A DNA stretch of 64,000 bases. Origin: Fibrivirga algicola (GTDB lineage: Bacteria > Bacteroidota > Bacteroidia > Cytophagales > Spirosomataceae). Shown here in pieces: positions 52,562-60,347 of this stretch. Below the pieces are notes generated by a model that was not told the origin of the DNA, did no database searches, and saw only the letters and a program-made list of their open reading frames with translations. A program made the position numbers and the translations under genes. Location of the stretch: NCBI RefSeq assembly GCF_011742925.1, contig NZ_WAEL01000011.1:124001-188000 (forward strand). The letters run 5' to 3'. The first letter of the stretch is position 1. Each line of letters starts with the position of its first letter.

Positions 52562-52983
52562 ATTTTCCCTTGTCTAATTTTTACAACTTGGTGTTTTGCT
52601 ATTATTTTTTCCTCTTTCCATTTTAGAAGGATAGGTGTAGAAGGGCGATCTTGACTATTTCGTACGTAATCAGCCGGATAACCATGCCATTCACTATTTC
52701 TAGGGTTATTAACAAACTTTGCAATTTTCAATGGCTCTCCGAATCTATTAGTTCCAATGTCCACTAATAAATTTTTTTCTACTACAAGCCCCCATGAACA
52801 ATTTAACTCTACCCATTTATTATTCTGCCCAAAAACGAAGCAATTTGCTTCTTCCTCTAAGGATATTATCCATTTCGATTTAATCTTTGGTTCGACTGTC
52901 CTATGAAAAGAATAAAAAAAGTAGAAAAGAAAATTTGTTTTATTTAAATAAATTTGGGTCTTTACATCTAATTGGTAGTTCAT
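52549..52983 (-). CDS. Unrecognised 144-aa protein coupled to the propeller-like gene
   Basis: This 144-aa protein begins MNYQLDVKTQIYLNKTN and ends KHQVVKIRQGKICNL. It has no membrane segment beyond a short aromatic stretch (FLFYFFYSFHR). The central part is beta-rich: ANCFVFGQNNKWVELNCSWG then KNLLVDIGTNRFGEPLK. The C-terminal third has SEWHGYPADYVRNSQDRPS and LLKWKEEKIIAKHQVVKI, where His, Tyr and Asp look conserved by spacing but match no catalytic motif I know. The stop overlaps the next gene's start by 13 bp. It follows the repressor gene by 57 bp, so the three genes could be one operon. The function is unknown. Confidence 0.68.
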   Translation of the reverse strand: MNYQLDVKTQIYLNKTNFLFYFFYSFHRTVEPKIKSKWIISLEEEANCFVFGQNNKWVELNCSWGLVVEKNLLVDIGTNRFGEPLKIAKFVNNPRNSEWHGYPADYVRNSQDRPSTPILLKWKEEKIIAKHQVVKIRQGKICNL

Positions 52984-53040
52984 GGCAAGAAATTAAAATG
53001 AATAATCAACAATCTTATAGGAGATAATTACTTTATTAAT

Positions 53041-53559
53041 TTATTCCTTAACGGAATCTTTTGAAAGCGCTCTAATAGTCATCTCCATTAAAGCTATTGT
53101 ACGATTTTTTTCTTCTATAATCTGATCTTTGTGAATAAGTTTTTCAACAAAATCTTTCTCTTTCTGTTTCAGCTTGTCACTTATCTCTTTCTGTTTCCCC
53201 TTCATATACTTTATTTCATCGCTTTTATTCACTAAGTCGTCAATACTTTCTTCTTCTAACTCTGTTATACGAGCTTTAAGCGTACTTATCTGTTTTTCGT
53301 ACTTCTTGCATAAGTTGATATAGTATTCAATATCCTCCCTCGTTGGCTGCTGTTGACCTACTTCGTAGCTAAGTATAGCAGCAATTGACATTTCAAAGAC
53401 ATTGCCCAACTGCTCTAGCCGGTCAACTGTCACTTGAGTTAATCCCTTCTCTAACCGTGCGTAATTGCTTTGAGCCATTGATAGCTTAGAAGCTACTTCT
53501 TCTTGCTTAAGCCCCTTTTCTGTACGAATGGCTTTGATAGTCTCGTGAATGGTAGACAT
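53041..53559 (-). CDS. XRE-family repressor with coiled-coil C-terminus
   Basis: The 172-aa protein has an N-terminal HTH_3 domain (residues 5-62: IKAIRTEKGLKQEEVASKLS, then MAQSNYARLEKGLTQVTVDR). A charged coiled coil then runs from about residue 75 to 150 (ISTLKARITELEEESIDDL, KGKQKEISDKLKQKEKDFVEK). It is divergent from a small plus-strand HTH gene with two palindromic sites between them. This is the classic layout of a lysogeny switch, with this gene as the CI/Stl-like repressor. It lacks a LexA-type peptidase domain, so release from repression would need another signal, such as a helper-phage protein (inference). Confidence 0.85.
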   Translation of the reverse strand: MSTIHETIKAIRTEKGLKQEEVASKLSMAQSNYARLEKGLTQVTVDRLEQLGNVFEMSIAAILSYEVGQQQPTREDIEYYINLCKKYEKQISTLKARITELEEESIDDLVNKSDEIKYMKGKQKEISDKLKQKEKDFVEKLIHKDQIIEEKNRTIALMEMTIRALSKDSVKE

Positions 53560-53595
53560 ATGTTATCTATAAGTATTCTAAATTATACTTAAATC

Positions 53596-53620
53596 GTATA
53601 TATACAATACGCATATATGC
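53596..53620. promoter_or_regulatory. Candidate paired operator sites
   Basis: Two 10-bp palindromes, GTATATATAC (53596-53605) and GCATATATGC (53611-53620), lie 15 bp apart centre to centre between the divergent repressor and small HTH genes. TATGTTTG at 53631-53638 matches a Bacteroidota -7 element for the rightward gene, so a bound repressor would cover its upstream region. Confidence 0.5.
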
Positions 53621-53661
53621 GAAATAGGTCTATGTTTGCAACAGATAAACACTCTGAAAAT

Positions 53662-53874
53662 ATGCAAACAACTGTCTTAACCCCCATTCGCGAGCTCATC
53701 AATGAGTCATTGCCCGCGAATATGCAATTTAAGCCTACTACTGATTTCTACAAAAGCGTAGGCATAAATAAGCATCGCTTTTCTAAAATCCTTAGAGGAG
53801 ACTTACAGCCACATAGAGACGAGCTAAGAGCTATCGCTCTCCATTTCGGTATTCCTGTACAAAAACTTCTGTGA
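53662..53874 (+). CDS. Small HTH protein (Cro/excisionase-like)
   Basis: This 70-aa protein starts at MQTTVLTPIRE; the frame is open to 53617, but the earlier part overlaps the probable -7 element. It carries a helix-turn-helix with FYKSVGINKHRFSKILRGDL (residues 29-48) followed by DELRAIALHFGIPVQKLL, close to XRE-type DNA-binding domains. It is the first rightward gene, divergent from the repressor and 70 bp before the integrase. A Cro-like regulator or recombination directionality factor would fit. Which of the two cannot be told from sequence alone. Confidence 0.75.
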   Translation: MQTTVLTPIRELINESLPANMQFKPTTDFYKSVGINKHRFSKILRGDLQPHRDELRAIALHFGIPVQKLL

Positions 53875-53944
53875 AAGCAAAAGCCCTACACCGTGTCCAG
53901 ACGGGTAGGGCTACTTGGTTTTACCAAATCCTGACGACTTGATA

Positions 53945-55177
53945 ATGACAAAGTTAACGCAAAAAAAGCCCCGAACGAAAGGGGAAGGTGTTAGAAAATT
54001 AACACTCCATTTGTACCAAAGAGGTACGAACGTTTACCTCAAACTCTTCTATGAAGATCATACAGTGGCCTTTTCAACTGGCATTAGTTGTGAACCAAAT
54101 CACTTAGACAAGAACGACTTCTCTGTAAGTGGTAATGAGTCAGCAACGATCTACTTACAGGGTTTACGGTCTGATTTTCAACGAGCATTTACCGACTTCC
54201 TTATAACACGCCGTAAACCAGATTTGTACGAGCTTAAGAAGCTAGTACTAGATAAAGCGGGTCTAGGATCATCAAAGCCTACACTGATTGAGTGTTTAGA
54301 ACGCTTTTATAAAGAGGAGTTTGAACAGCTTTCTGGAATTGACTATAAGCAGAAGAGCGTAGAGAAGAAGCGGTATCTGGTCGAACGTATAAAGAGGTAC
54401 GTTCTTGAGCATCATATTAACCCGTTTTTCAAACTATCAGATGTGAAGCTCATCGATGGAAAGAACCTTACTAACTTCTGTAAACGCGTATTTGGGCATG
54501 GTCATAACCACGCTGTATTACATGCTGAGTTTTTAAAGAGGACATTGAACTATGCAATCGCTAATGAGTGGCTTGATAGGAACCCACTTGTCTTCTTCAA
54601 GCCAAAGCGTGACCGTAAAGATGTAGTTGCTTTAAGAGAAAGTGATCTTTTAAAGCTCTTTAGCACAGTTTTTCACTCAACTCAGTACAACTACGTCAAA
54701 GACGTATTCTTGTTTTGTTGCTACACAGGACTTGCATACAACGAAGTTAAAGCCCTTGATAAGAGTCACTTACAAACAACTGAGAAGGGTGAACTACTAA
54801 TCAGAATACATAGGGGTAAGAATGGCAACTTATCAATCATTCCGGTAGTACCTCAAGCACTGGCAATACTTGAGCGGTACAAGAACAACATACACTGTAT
54901 AAGCACAGAGAAGCTTTTACCAGTTTATGCAAACCAAGTAATGAACCGGATTTTGAAGGAAGTACAAGCAATTAGTGGGATTGAAGTAAGACTTACAACC
55001 CATGTTGCCCGCAAAACCTGTGCTTCAATGTATGTACAAAATGGTGTGCCTCTAACCAGTGTGGCAATTATGCTAGGGCATAAGAAGACTAGCACGACAG
55101 AACAGTACTACACACAGCGAAGCGAAGAATCTGTTATCCGTGACATTCAGGCATTCGTGAACAGGAAAGAGGCATGA
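53945..55177 (+). CDS. Tyrosine recombinase (integrase)
   Basis: The 410-aa phage-integrase-family protein would insert and excise the element at tRNA-Asn. An arm-binding N-terminus is followed by a SAM-like core-binding domain (about residues 110-210) and the catalytic domain (about 225-400). The catalytic His-x-x-Arg is in THVARKTCASMY, LGHKKTS holds the second His, and the nucleophile Tyr is in TEQYYTQ. The first canonical Arg (usually TGLR) is Ala in CYTGLAYNEVKAL, a change also seen in many Bacteroidota integrases, and the CTnDOT integrase likewise lacks this Arg. I chose ATG 53945; the frame opens 30 bp earlier. It overlaps the next gene by 4 bp. Confidence 0.95.
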   Translation: MTKLTQKKPRTKGEGVRKLTLHLYQRGTNVYLKLFYEDHTVAFSTGISCEPNHLDKNDFSVSGNESATIYLQGLRSDFQRAFTDFLITRRKPDLYELKKLVLDKAGLGSSKPTLIECLERFYKEEFEQLSGIDYKQKSVEKKRYLVERIKRYVLEHHINPFFKLSDVKLIDGKNLTNFCKRVFGHGHNHAVLHAEFLKRTLNYAIANEWLDRNPLVFFKPKRDRKDVVALRESDLLKLFSTVFHSTQYNYVKDVFLFCCYTGLAYNEVKALDKSHLQTTEKGELLIRIHRGKNGNLSIIPVVPQALAILERYKNNIHCISTEKLLPVYANQVMNRILKEVQAISGIEVRLTTHVARKTCASMYVQNGVPLTSVAIMLGHKKTSTTEQYYTQRSEESVIRDIQAFVNRKEA

Positions 55178-56316
55178 ATAATACAGCAATTCCTTTTCAT
55201 TTGGCCTACGAAAGTGGGCCAAATGGTTATTCTACGGATCGATCTGCAAGAAAAAGATTAACCCTTGAACAAGTTCTGGCTACACGCTTAACCGACTTCA
55301 ACCAGGTTAAAAGGGCTGAACCTGTTGTAACTGTTGCTGACTGCGTATTTGCCCGGCAGGGTGATTTCTCGCTGATAATGGGTCAACGTAAAGCAGGTAA
55401 GACGACCGTTTCACAGTTCATTATAGCTACTGCTTTGATGCAACGTATACCTGTTGATTTAGATACACTTGGTATACAATCCCGCTACTGTGAAGGTAAA
55501 GATGTAATCTACATCGATACTGAAGGCAGTGAAGAAGACACAGCCGACTTTCTAAAAGGTGTATTGGGGATTATGGGTAAGACTCAGAAACCTGAAAATT
55601 TCCACGTACACCGATTCAGAGAATACACACAGGATGAATGCAAAGAGGCTGTAGAACTGCTATTTGAGTACTATTCAAATTCGCATCTATGGCTTATTGA
55701 TGGAATAGCAGACCTAATCAAAAGCCCAAACCATGAACAGGAAAGTAATGAAGCTGTGCGTTGGGTGATGAAATACGCTAATAAGCTCAATACCTGTATG
55801 ATATTGGTCATTCACGAAAATCCGGGTGATGGAAACAGAAAAGCACGTGGTCACCTTGGAAGTGAATTAGAAAGAAAATCAAGTGGTGCATTGGCTGTAG
55901 TGAAAGACAATAGCACAAAACCAATACGCCACCTAATACAAAGTCGCTATCTACGTAAAAGTGCTGATTTTGAAGATATAGCCTTCACGTTTGATCCAGA
56001 CACCAGACGACCAAGCCTACACATATTGACTGCTGAAGAAAGAGCATCAATGCGATCAAAAGACTATAGCAAAACGCAAGAGCTTACGAAACTAAGAGAC
56101 AAGTGTTTCAAGGGTCTAGGCAATACAGATGAAAGGAGTCTGAAAACATCTATAAAGCATAGCCTTGGACCGCAACCAAGTCAAGACGCTGCACGAATGA
56201 AAACCAAAAGGCTTTTAGATGGGATGATTGAAAAGGGATTAATAAGGCTGGAATTGATAGAAGACACGAACGTCTATTTCCCAATAAATGAGAAAGGGGA
56301 AGCAATTGACCTTTAG
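55174..56316 (+). CDS. RepA-like AAA_25 ATPase (RecA-type helicase fold)
   Basis: The 380-aa RecA-fold ATPase has Walker A in LIMGQRKAGKTTVSQF (about 67-82) and Walker B in LWLIDGIADL (about 169-178). The downstream sensor region HENPGDGNRKARGHLGSEL (about 210-228) is the signature of RepA/AAA_25 plasmid-type replicative helicases found in Bacteroidota mobile elements. The last 80 residues look like a winged-helix tail (MKTKRLLDGMIEKGLIRLELI). Its start overlaps the integrase stop by 4 bp (ATGA). With the primase it makes a probable replication module. Confidence 0.9.
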   Translation: MNNTAIPFHLAYESGPNGYSTDRSARKRLTLEQVLATRLTDFNQVKRAEPVVTVADCVFARQGDFSLIMGQRKAGKTTVSQFIIATALMQRIPVDLDTLGIQSRYCEGKDVIYIDTEGSEEDTADFLKGVLGIMGKTQKPENFHVHRFREYTQDECKEAVELLFEYYSNSHLWLIDGIADLIKSPNHEQESNEAVRWVMKYANKLNTCMILVIHENPGDGNRKARGHLGSELERKSSGALAVVKDNSTKPIRHLIQSRYLRKSADFEDIAFTFDPDTRRPSLHILTAEERASMRSKDYSKTQELTKLRDKCFKGLGNTDERSLKTSIKHSLGPQPSQDAARMKTKRLLDGMIEKGLIRLELIEDTNVYFPINEKGEAIDL

Positions 56317-56623
56317 CCAGAAAGACGAACGAACGCGAAAATATATATAACGAACTAAGTATATATATAGCTGTTCATGTTCAGTTCGTTCGCTTCAATC
56401 TGATATTCTAAAAATGAATAACGTGTTGTTTTAATGATTTGGCCGCTAAAAGAAAAGGACAGAATATTCTTTGGTTAATCTTGAATTGATTCTCATTGCC
56501 TGAAAGAACGAACGAACCATTTCACATACACCCTTCTAAGTTCGTTCGCATTCTCGTCCTCAAAAACAGACGACATTTTCACTGCAAACCAAATAATCTT
56601 TGGTAAAGTAAACCATAACACTT
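56317..56623. other. 307-bp gap with paired CGAACGAAC inverted repeats (candidate origin)
   Basis: This non-coding gap between the helicase-like and primase genes holds two inverted pairs. ACGAACGAACG (56325-56335) faces AGTTCGTTCG (56383-56392), and GAACGAACGAACC (56506-56518) faces AGTTCGTTCGC (56539-56549). AT-rich tracts (ATATATATA) lie between the arms of the first pair. This placement, repeats plus AT-rich DNA beside replication genes, is typical of a replication origin, but that role is inference. Confidence 0.55.
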
Positions 56624-57499
56624 ATGCTCTCACAAGAACAATTGAACAAGCTCAAAAGCGTACCAATAACGGGCTACTTAGAATCGCTGGGACACAAACC
56701 AGTAAAGCAGATAGGTAAAGAAATATTTTACTATTCACCATGCTCTCAAGAGTCAACACCTTCCTTTCTAGTTGATCCGGCAAAAAACGTCTTTCACGAT
56801 TTTAGTGGAGAAGGAGCAAAAGGAGATGTGATTCGATTAGTACAGTATATTAAACGTTGCTCATTCATTGAAGCTATCCAGATACTTCAACAGATCGAGA
56901 GAAAACACCCAGTGCAATCCTTTTCTTTTAGCGGCCAAACTTTACCCATACTTACCACATCAACCCTTGAAATAATCAGCGTTCAGCCATTAAGAAATAG
57001 AGCGTTGATTGAATATGTAAATAGCCGAAAGATTTCAACTGAGGTTGCATCTATCTATTTACAGGAGGTCAATTATACCGTAAATGGGAAACAATACTTT
57101 GCGATTGGTTTTCGCAACGATAAAGGGGGATACGAGCTAAGAAGTAAACCGTTTAAAGGTTGTACAAGTCCTAAATGGTTTAGAAGCATTGAAAGCCCTT
57201 CTAAAGGCTCTGTAAACGTGTTTGAGGGTGTATTTGACTATCTATCTTGCTGTGAGCTTTACGGGGTCACAAAACTCAAGAACACCACTTACATACTCAA
57301 TTCACTTTCCTTACTCAACGAGGTATTGCCAATCATTACAGAGTACGACAAATTGAATGTATTCTTTGACAATGACAAAGCCGGAAAGAATGCTTTAAAT
57401 AAGTTAGAGAAATTAGGGTTAGCAGTGCAGGATTGCTCAACCTATTACCCTAATAGCAAAGACTTCAATGACCACCTCATAGCTCATCGTTTCACCTAA
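56624..57499 (+). CDS. CHC2/Toprim DNA primase
   Basis: The 291-aa primase has a short zinc-finger-like N-domain of the CHC2 type (FYYSPCSQESTPSFLVD and HDFSGEGAKGDVIRLVQYI, residues about 33-75), though most classical zinc ligands are absent. The Toprim catalytic domain follows, with VFEGVFDYLSCCELYG (about 202-217) and VFFDNDKAGKNALNKLEKLG (about 245-264), supplying Glu and Asp-x-Asp for metal binding. NBU-type elements carry comparable primases next to a mobilisation gene. Here no relaxase follows; instead a 12-bp tandem array and a zinc-ribbon gene do. Confidence 0.92.
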   Translation: MLSQEQLNKLKSVPITGYLESLGHKPVKQIGKEIFYYSPCSQESTPSFLVDPAKNVFHDFSGEGAKGDVIRLVQYIKRCSFIEAIQILQQIERKHPVQSFSFSGQTLPILTTSTLEIISVQPLRNRALIEYVNSRKISTEVASIYLQEVNYTVNGKQYFAIGFRNDKGGYELRSKPFKGCTSPKWFRSIESPSKGSVNVFEGVFDYLSCCELYGVTKLKNTTYILNSLSLLNEVLPIITEYDKLNVFFDNDKAGKNALNKLEKLGLAVQDCSTYYPNSKDFNDHLIAHRFT

Positions 57500-57520
57500 T
57501 CGTAGGGGGTAGCATACAGG

Positions 57521-57598
57521 GTACCATTTGAGGCACCATTTAGGATACCATTTCAGACACCATTTGTATCATTTGAGGCACCATTTAGGACACCATAT
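57521..57598. repeat. 12-bp tandem repeats (iteron-like)
   Basis: Seven copies of a unit like GGCACCATTTAG. The core CCATTT starts at 57524, 57536, 57548, 57560, 57569 (variant TCATTT), 57581 and 57593 (variant CCATAT). Spacing is 12 bp throughout except one 9-bp step. It lies 22 bp downstream of the primase stop. Plasmid iterons are usually longer (about 17-22 bp), so a replication role is possible but not certain. Confidence 0.75.
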
Positions 57599-57694
57599 AT
57601 GCTTTTCACGAGGTTTTTTCTAATTTATTTCAAAATAACCAAGCTTTAACACCACCATCAACGGGGTCTTAAGCAAGGCTTAACGCGTACATCA

Positions 57695-57946
57695 ATGGAT
57701 ACAAATAAACCAGAATCAGGAAAAAACGGCCTACGGAACTACCAATTTGAAACAGTCAAGAAGGATAAGATCATTCATCACCACGATCAAGAATATGGCA
57801 GATGGAGGGAAGTACACACCGGCTTATTCTATAACAAAAAATGTGTATACTGTAGTGTAGAGTTTGAAGCACGAAGAGTAGATACGGCATTCTGTGGGCA
57901 GAATTGTCAAAAGGCCCATTTAAGGCTAAGAAAGAGAAACGTATAA
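57695..57946 (+). CDS. Zinc-ribbon small protein
   Basis: This 83-aa, basic, His/Lys-rich protein has a C-terminal Cys4 finger, KKCVYCSVEFEA then AFCGQNCQKAHLRLRKR (about residues 49-80; C-x2-C and C-x3-C). The pattern resembles zinc-ribbon proteins often found in Bacteroidota plasmids and integrated elements, of no known enzymatic role. It occupies the place where NBU-type elements carry a relaxase gene. Its stop codon is inside the left arm of the large palindrome at 57940-57995, so translation end and hairpin overlap. Confidence 0.7.
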   Translation: MDTNKPESGKNGLRNYQFETVKKDKIIHHHDQEYGRWREVHTGLFYNKKCVYCSVEFEARRVDTAFCGQNCQKAHLRLRKRNV

Positions 57947-57995
57947 ACAACAATAGGTCGCTTTCATGTGAAAGCGACCTATTGTTGTTTATACG
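57940..57995. repeat. Perfect 27-bp palindrome with 2-nt loop
   Basis: Bases 57940-57966 are the exact reverse complement of 57969-57995, separated by TG. The arm begins CGTATAAACAACAATAGG. No T-run follows, and two convergent genes (zinc-ribbon, vsr) lie on each side. Possible roles are a bidirectional terminator, an origin or nicking hairpin, or a target of resolution. Confidence 0.9.
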
Positions 57996-58118
57996 CCCTA
58001 ATAAGAAATAAATGCAGTTTGTTGACCAACACAAGTGCAGCTACTTGAACAATCGAAATTCATTAGCTTTAAGTAAGCATATTTTAATTACCCTAGGCTA
58101 ATAATATATTAAATAATA

Positions 58119-58583
58119 CTATTCTGAGTATATATCATTATCTATAAAGCGCAAAAGATTGTAGTAAGTAGTTCCCCTTCTGCCTTTTGCCAGTTCACAT
58201 TCATGAATCACAAAAACGCGCCAACCTAACTCTTCCAACATAGCTCTTTGGTGATTATCTCTTTCTATGTTATTTTGAATCTTGTTTTCCCAAAACTCTT
58301 TACGTGTTAGTGGAGTCTTATAACAGCCTGCGTGACCATGCCAGAAGCATCCATCTACAAATATCACAACACCGTGACTATAAAGTACAATATCCGGAGT
58401 CCCGGTCAAACTTTCATCATGAAGTTTATATCTAAAACCTAACGAGAACAGAAACTTTCTTACCAGAAGCTCAGGCTTTGAATCCTTCTTCTTGATACTA
58501 GACATTATCCGACTAGTATTAGGTAAGACGTCCTCATCAGTCATAAGCTTCCTTCTACGCTTAACTTTCATATAGTCAAACAT
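58119..58583 (-). CDS. vsr: Very short patch repair endonuclease Vsr
   Basis: The 154-aa enzyme nicks next to T:G mismatches formed when 5-methylcytosine deaminates. Its family core is complete: SRIMSSIKKKDSKPELLVRK (about 24-43), GTPDIVLYSHGVVIFVDGC (about 61-79, catalytic Asp in TPDIV), and FWHGHAGCYKTP (about 80-91) with the His pair and structural-zinc Cys. WRVFVIHECEL is the last strand. It is divergent from the cytosine methyltransferase with about 175 bp between starts, which is the expected genomic partner. It shows that the methyltransferase makes 5mC rather than 4mC. Confidence 0.95.
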   Translation of the reverse strand: MFDYMKVKRRRKLMTDEDVLPNTSRIMSSIKKKDSKPELLVRKFLFSLGFRYKLHDESLTGTPDIVLYSHGVVIFVDGCFWHGHAGCYKTPLTRKEFWENKIQNNIERDNHQRAMLEELGWRVFVIHECELAKGRRGTTYYNLLRFIDNDIYSE

Positions 58584-58758
58584 TTAGTATAGTAAACACT
58601 CCCTCTTATAACCTTGAATTGTGGCGGTTTGATCCTAAATAACGTGAATTATATTACAATATGAGCCTGTTTATATCTACCATAATAGTGACACAGTTTT
58701 AAACCAGATACGTTATATTAGCCTTTCGTAATAATCAGGTAATACTTTGCTCATTACA

Positions 58759-60297
58759 ATGGCAAGATTCACATTCATAGATTTATTCGCTGGAATCGGA
58801 GGATTCAGGTTAGGCCTTAGTCAAAACGGTGGCGAGTGTGTAGCATTCAGTGAAATTGATAAAACTGCAATAGAAACTTATTGCAAAAATTTCAATGAAT
58901 CAAAAGATTATAATCTAGGAGATATAACTTCAATAAAAGATCTACCAAAGCATGATCTTCTAACTGGTGGCGTTCCATGTCAAAGCTGGTCGATTGCAGG
59001 AAAAAACCTTGGTTTTGATGATGATCGTGGACAACTATGGAATGACACGTTATTTTTGTTAAATAAAAGTAGGCCCAAAGCATTCATTTTTGAAAATGTT
59101 AAGGGACTTTTTGACCCAAGAAATAGCAAGGCACTAACTCATATATTAGAAAGAATTGAGTCAGCGGGTTACTATGCTAAAGCTTTCTTAATAGATTCTT
59201 CTGATTACGGAGTACCTCAAAGCCGTATTAGAGTATATATTATTGGTTTTCATAAGAAAGAATACCTTCAAAATTTCTCACTGCCAGAAAAAGTCGAGAA
59301 AAAACTCAAATTACATGATTTCCTTGACTTACCAGCAAGTGGAAAGCCATCAGAAAAACAAACATTTACTGACCTCTTTGGAGTCATTACTCCTGCCCCC
59401 AAGTCTAGAAAGGAACTTAACGATTTTTTTCTTTTCAATGATATCAGAAACGGCCCATCAACCGTACACTCTTGGGATATAATAGAAACGACCGATAGAG
59501 AGAAACAAATTTGCTTATTACTATTAACTAATAGGAGAAAGAAGCTTTATGGCCCTTACGACGGGAATCCCTTGTCCATTGAGCATTTTAGAAATTTAGA
59601 CTCTTCGATAAATATTGAAGATTTGGAAACTTTAGTCTCGAAGGGAATTTTAAAAAAGGTCGAGTACTTATTTCAAATTAATTCTTTAGATGACGTTGTC
59701 TTAGACAAATTTGAAAACATAGTCTTAGATCACTCAAATGGAGATAAGCTTTGGTTAGATGACGTTAAGAATAGCCGAAAAATCAAGCAAGCTAAATTTA
59801 AATTAAAAAAGATTCTAGACCAGCTAAAATCAAAAGGTTTGATCAATTGCACAGAGCTTAGATATGAGTTCAGATACTCTAAGATTAGTTCTGGAATAAA
59901 TGGGGTAAACAGAATTTATCTTCCTAACTCAGAAGTCTTTTCAACGCTTGTAGCAAGCGACACGAACGATTACGTGTCTACAGTTAACGTTTCAGGAAAA
60001 TCACACGAAGATCTCAAAGAAAGATTTTTGAACGAAGTTTACAAAGAAGGCAAATTCAGGAAAATTACAAAAGAGGAAGCTTGTGTGATACAAGGGTACC
60101 CGAAGAATTTTGACCTTCCTGAGCGTAGAGATAAATGGATGAAGCTTTTAGGTAACAGTGTATCAGTACCAGTCATAAGCGAATTGTGCCAAGCTATTAT
60201 TGAAACAGGGGTATTCAGTTCTACGACTCATGTTGATAGTGTTGAGAGCTATGCAGACTCTGAGATTGAAGTAGCAACCTTAGAAGTATCTCGATAA
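58759..60297 (+). CDS. DNA (cytosine-5) methyltransferase
   Basis: The 512-aa type II methyltransferase has motif I in FIDLFAGIGGFRLGL (about 5-19), motif IV in TGGVPCQSWSIAGKN (about 70-84, catalytic Cys), motif VI in AFIFENVKGL, motif VIII in VPQSRIRVYIIGF (about 153-165), and motif X in LLGNSVSVPVI at the C-terminus. Between VIII and IX is an unusually long target-recognition region of about 230 residues, with GINGVNRIYLPNSEVFSTLV near 400. An ATG at 58759 is chosen over the alternative TTG start at 58747. With the presumed restriction enzyme at 60666 and Vsr upstream it forms a complete R-M set. Confidence 0.95.
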   Translation: MARFTFIDLFAGIGGFRLGLSQNGGECVAFSEIDKTAIETYCKNFNESKDYNLGDITSIKDLPKHDLLTGGVPCQSWSIAGKNLGFDDDRGQLWNDTLFLLNKSRPKAFIFENVKGLFDPRNSKALTHILERIESAGYYAKAFLIDSSDYGVPQSRIRVYIIGFHKKEYLQNFSLPEKVEKKLKLHDFLDLPASGKPSEKQTFTDLFGVITPAPKSRKELNDFFLFNDIRNGPSTVHSWDIIETTDREKQICLLLLTNRRKKLYGPYDGNPLSIEHFRNLDSSINIEDLETLVSKGILKKVEYLFQINSLDDVVLDKFENIVLDHSNGDKLWLDDVKNSRKIKQAKFKLKKILDQLKSKGLINCTELRYEFRYSKISSGINGVNRIYLPNSEVFSTLVASDTNDYVSTVNVSGKSHEDLKERFLNEVYKEGKFRKITKEEACVIQGYPKNFDLPERRDKWMKLLGNSVSVPVISELCQAIIETGVFSSTTHVDSVESYADSEIEVATLEVSR

Positions 60298-60347
60298 GAT
60301 ACCCTTAGAAGAAACGCTTGACTTTCGTTGGCTATTAATATCTGAAT

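Noticed and set aside
57521-57598. CRISPR array
   Set aside because: The 12-bp units have no distinct spacers and no cas genes are present; it is a simple tandem repeat. No other array-like pattern was seen in the window.
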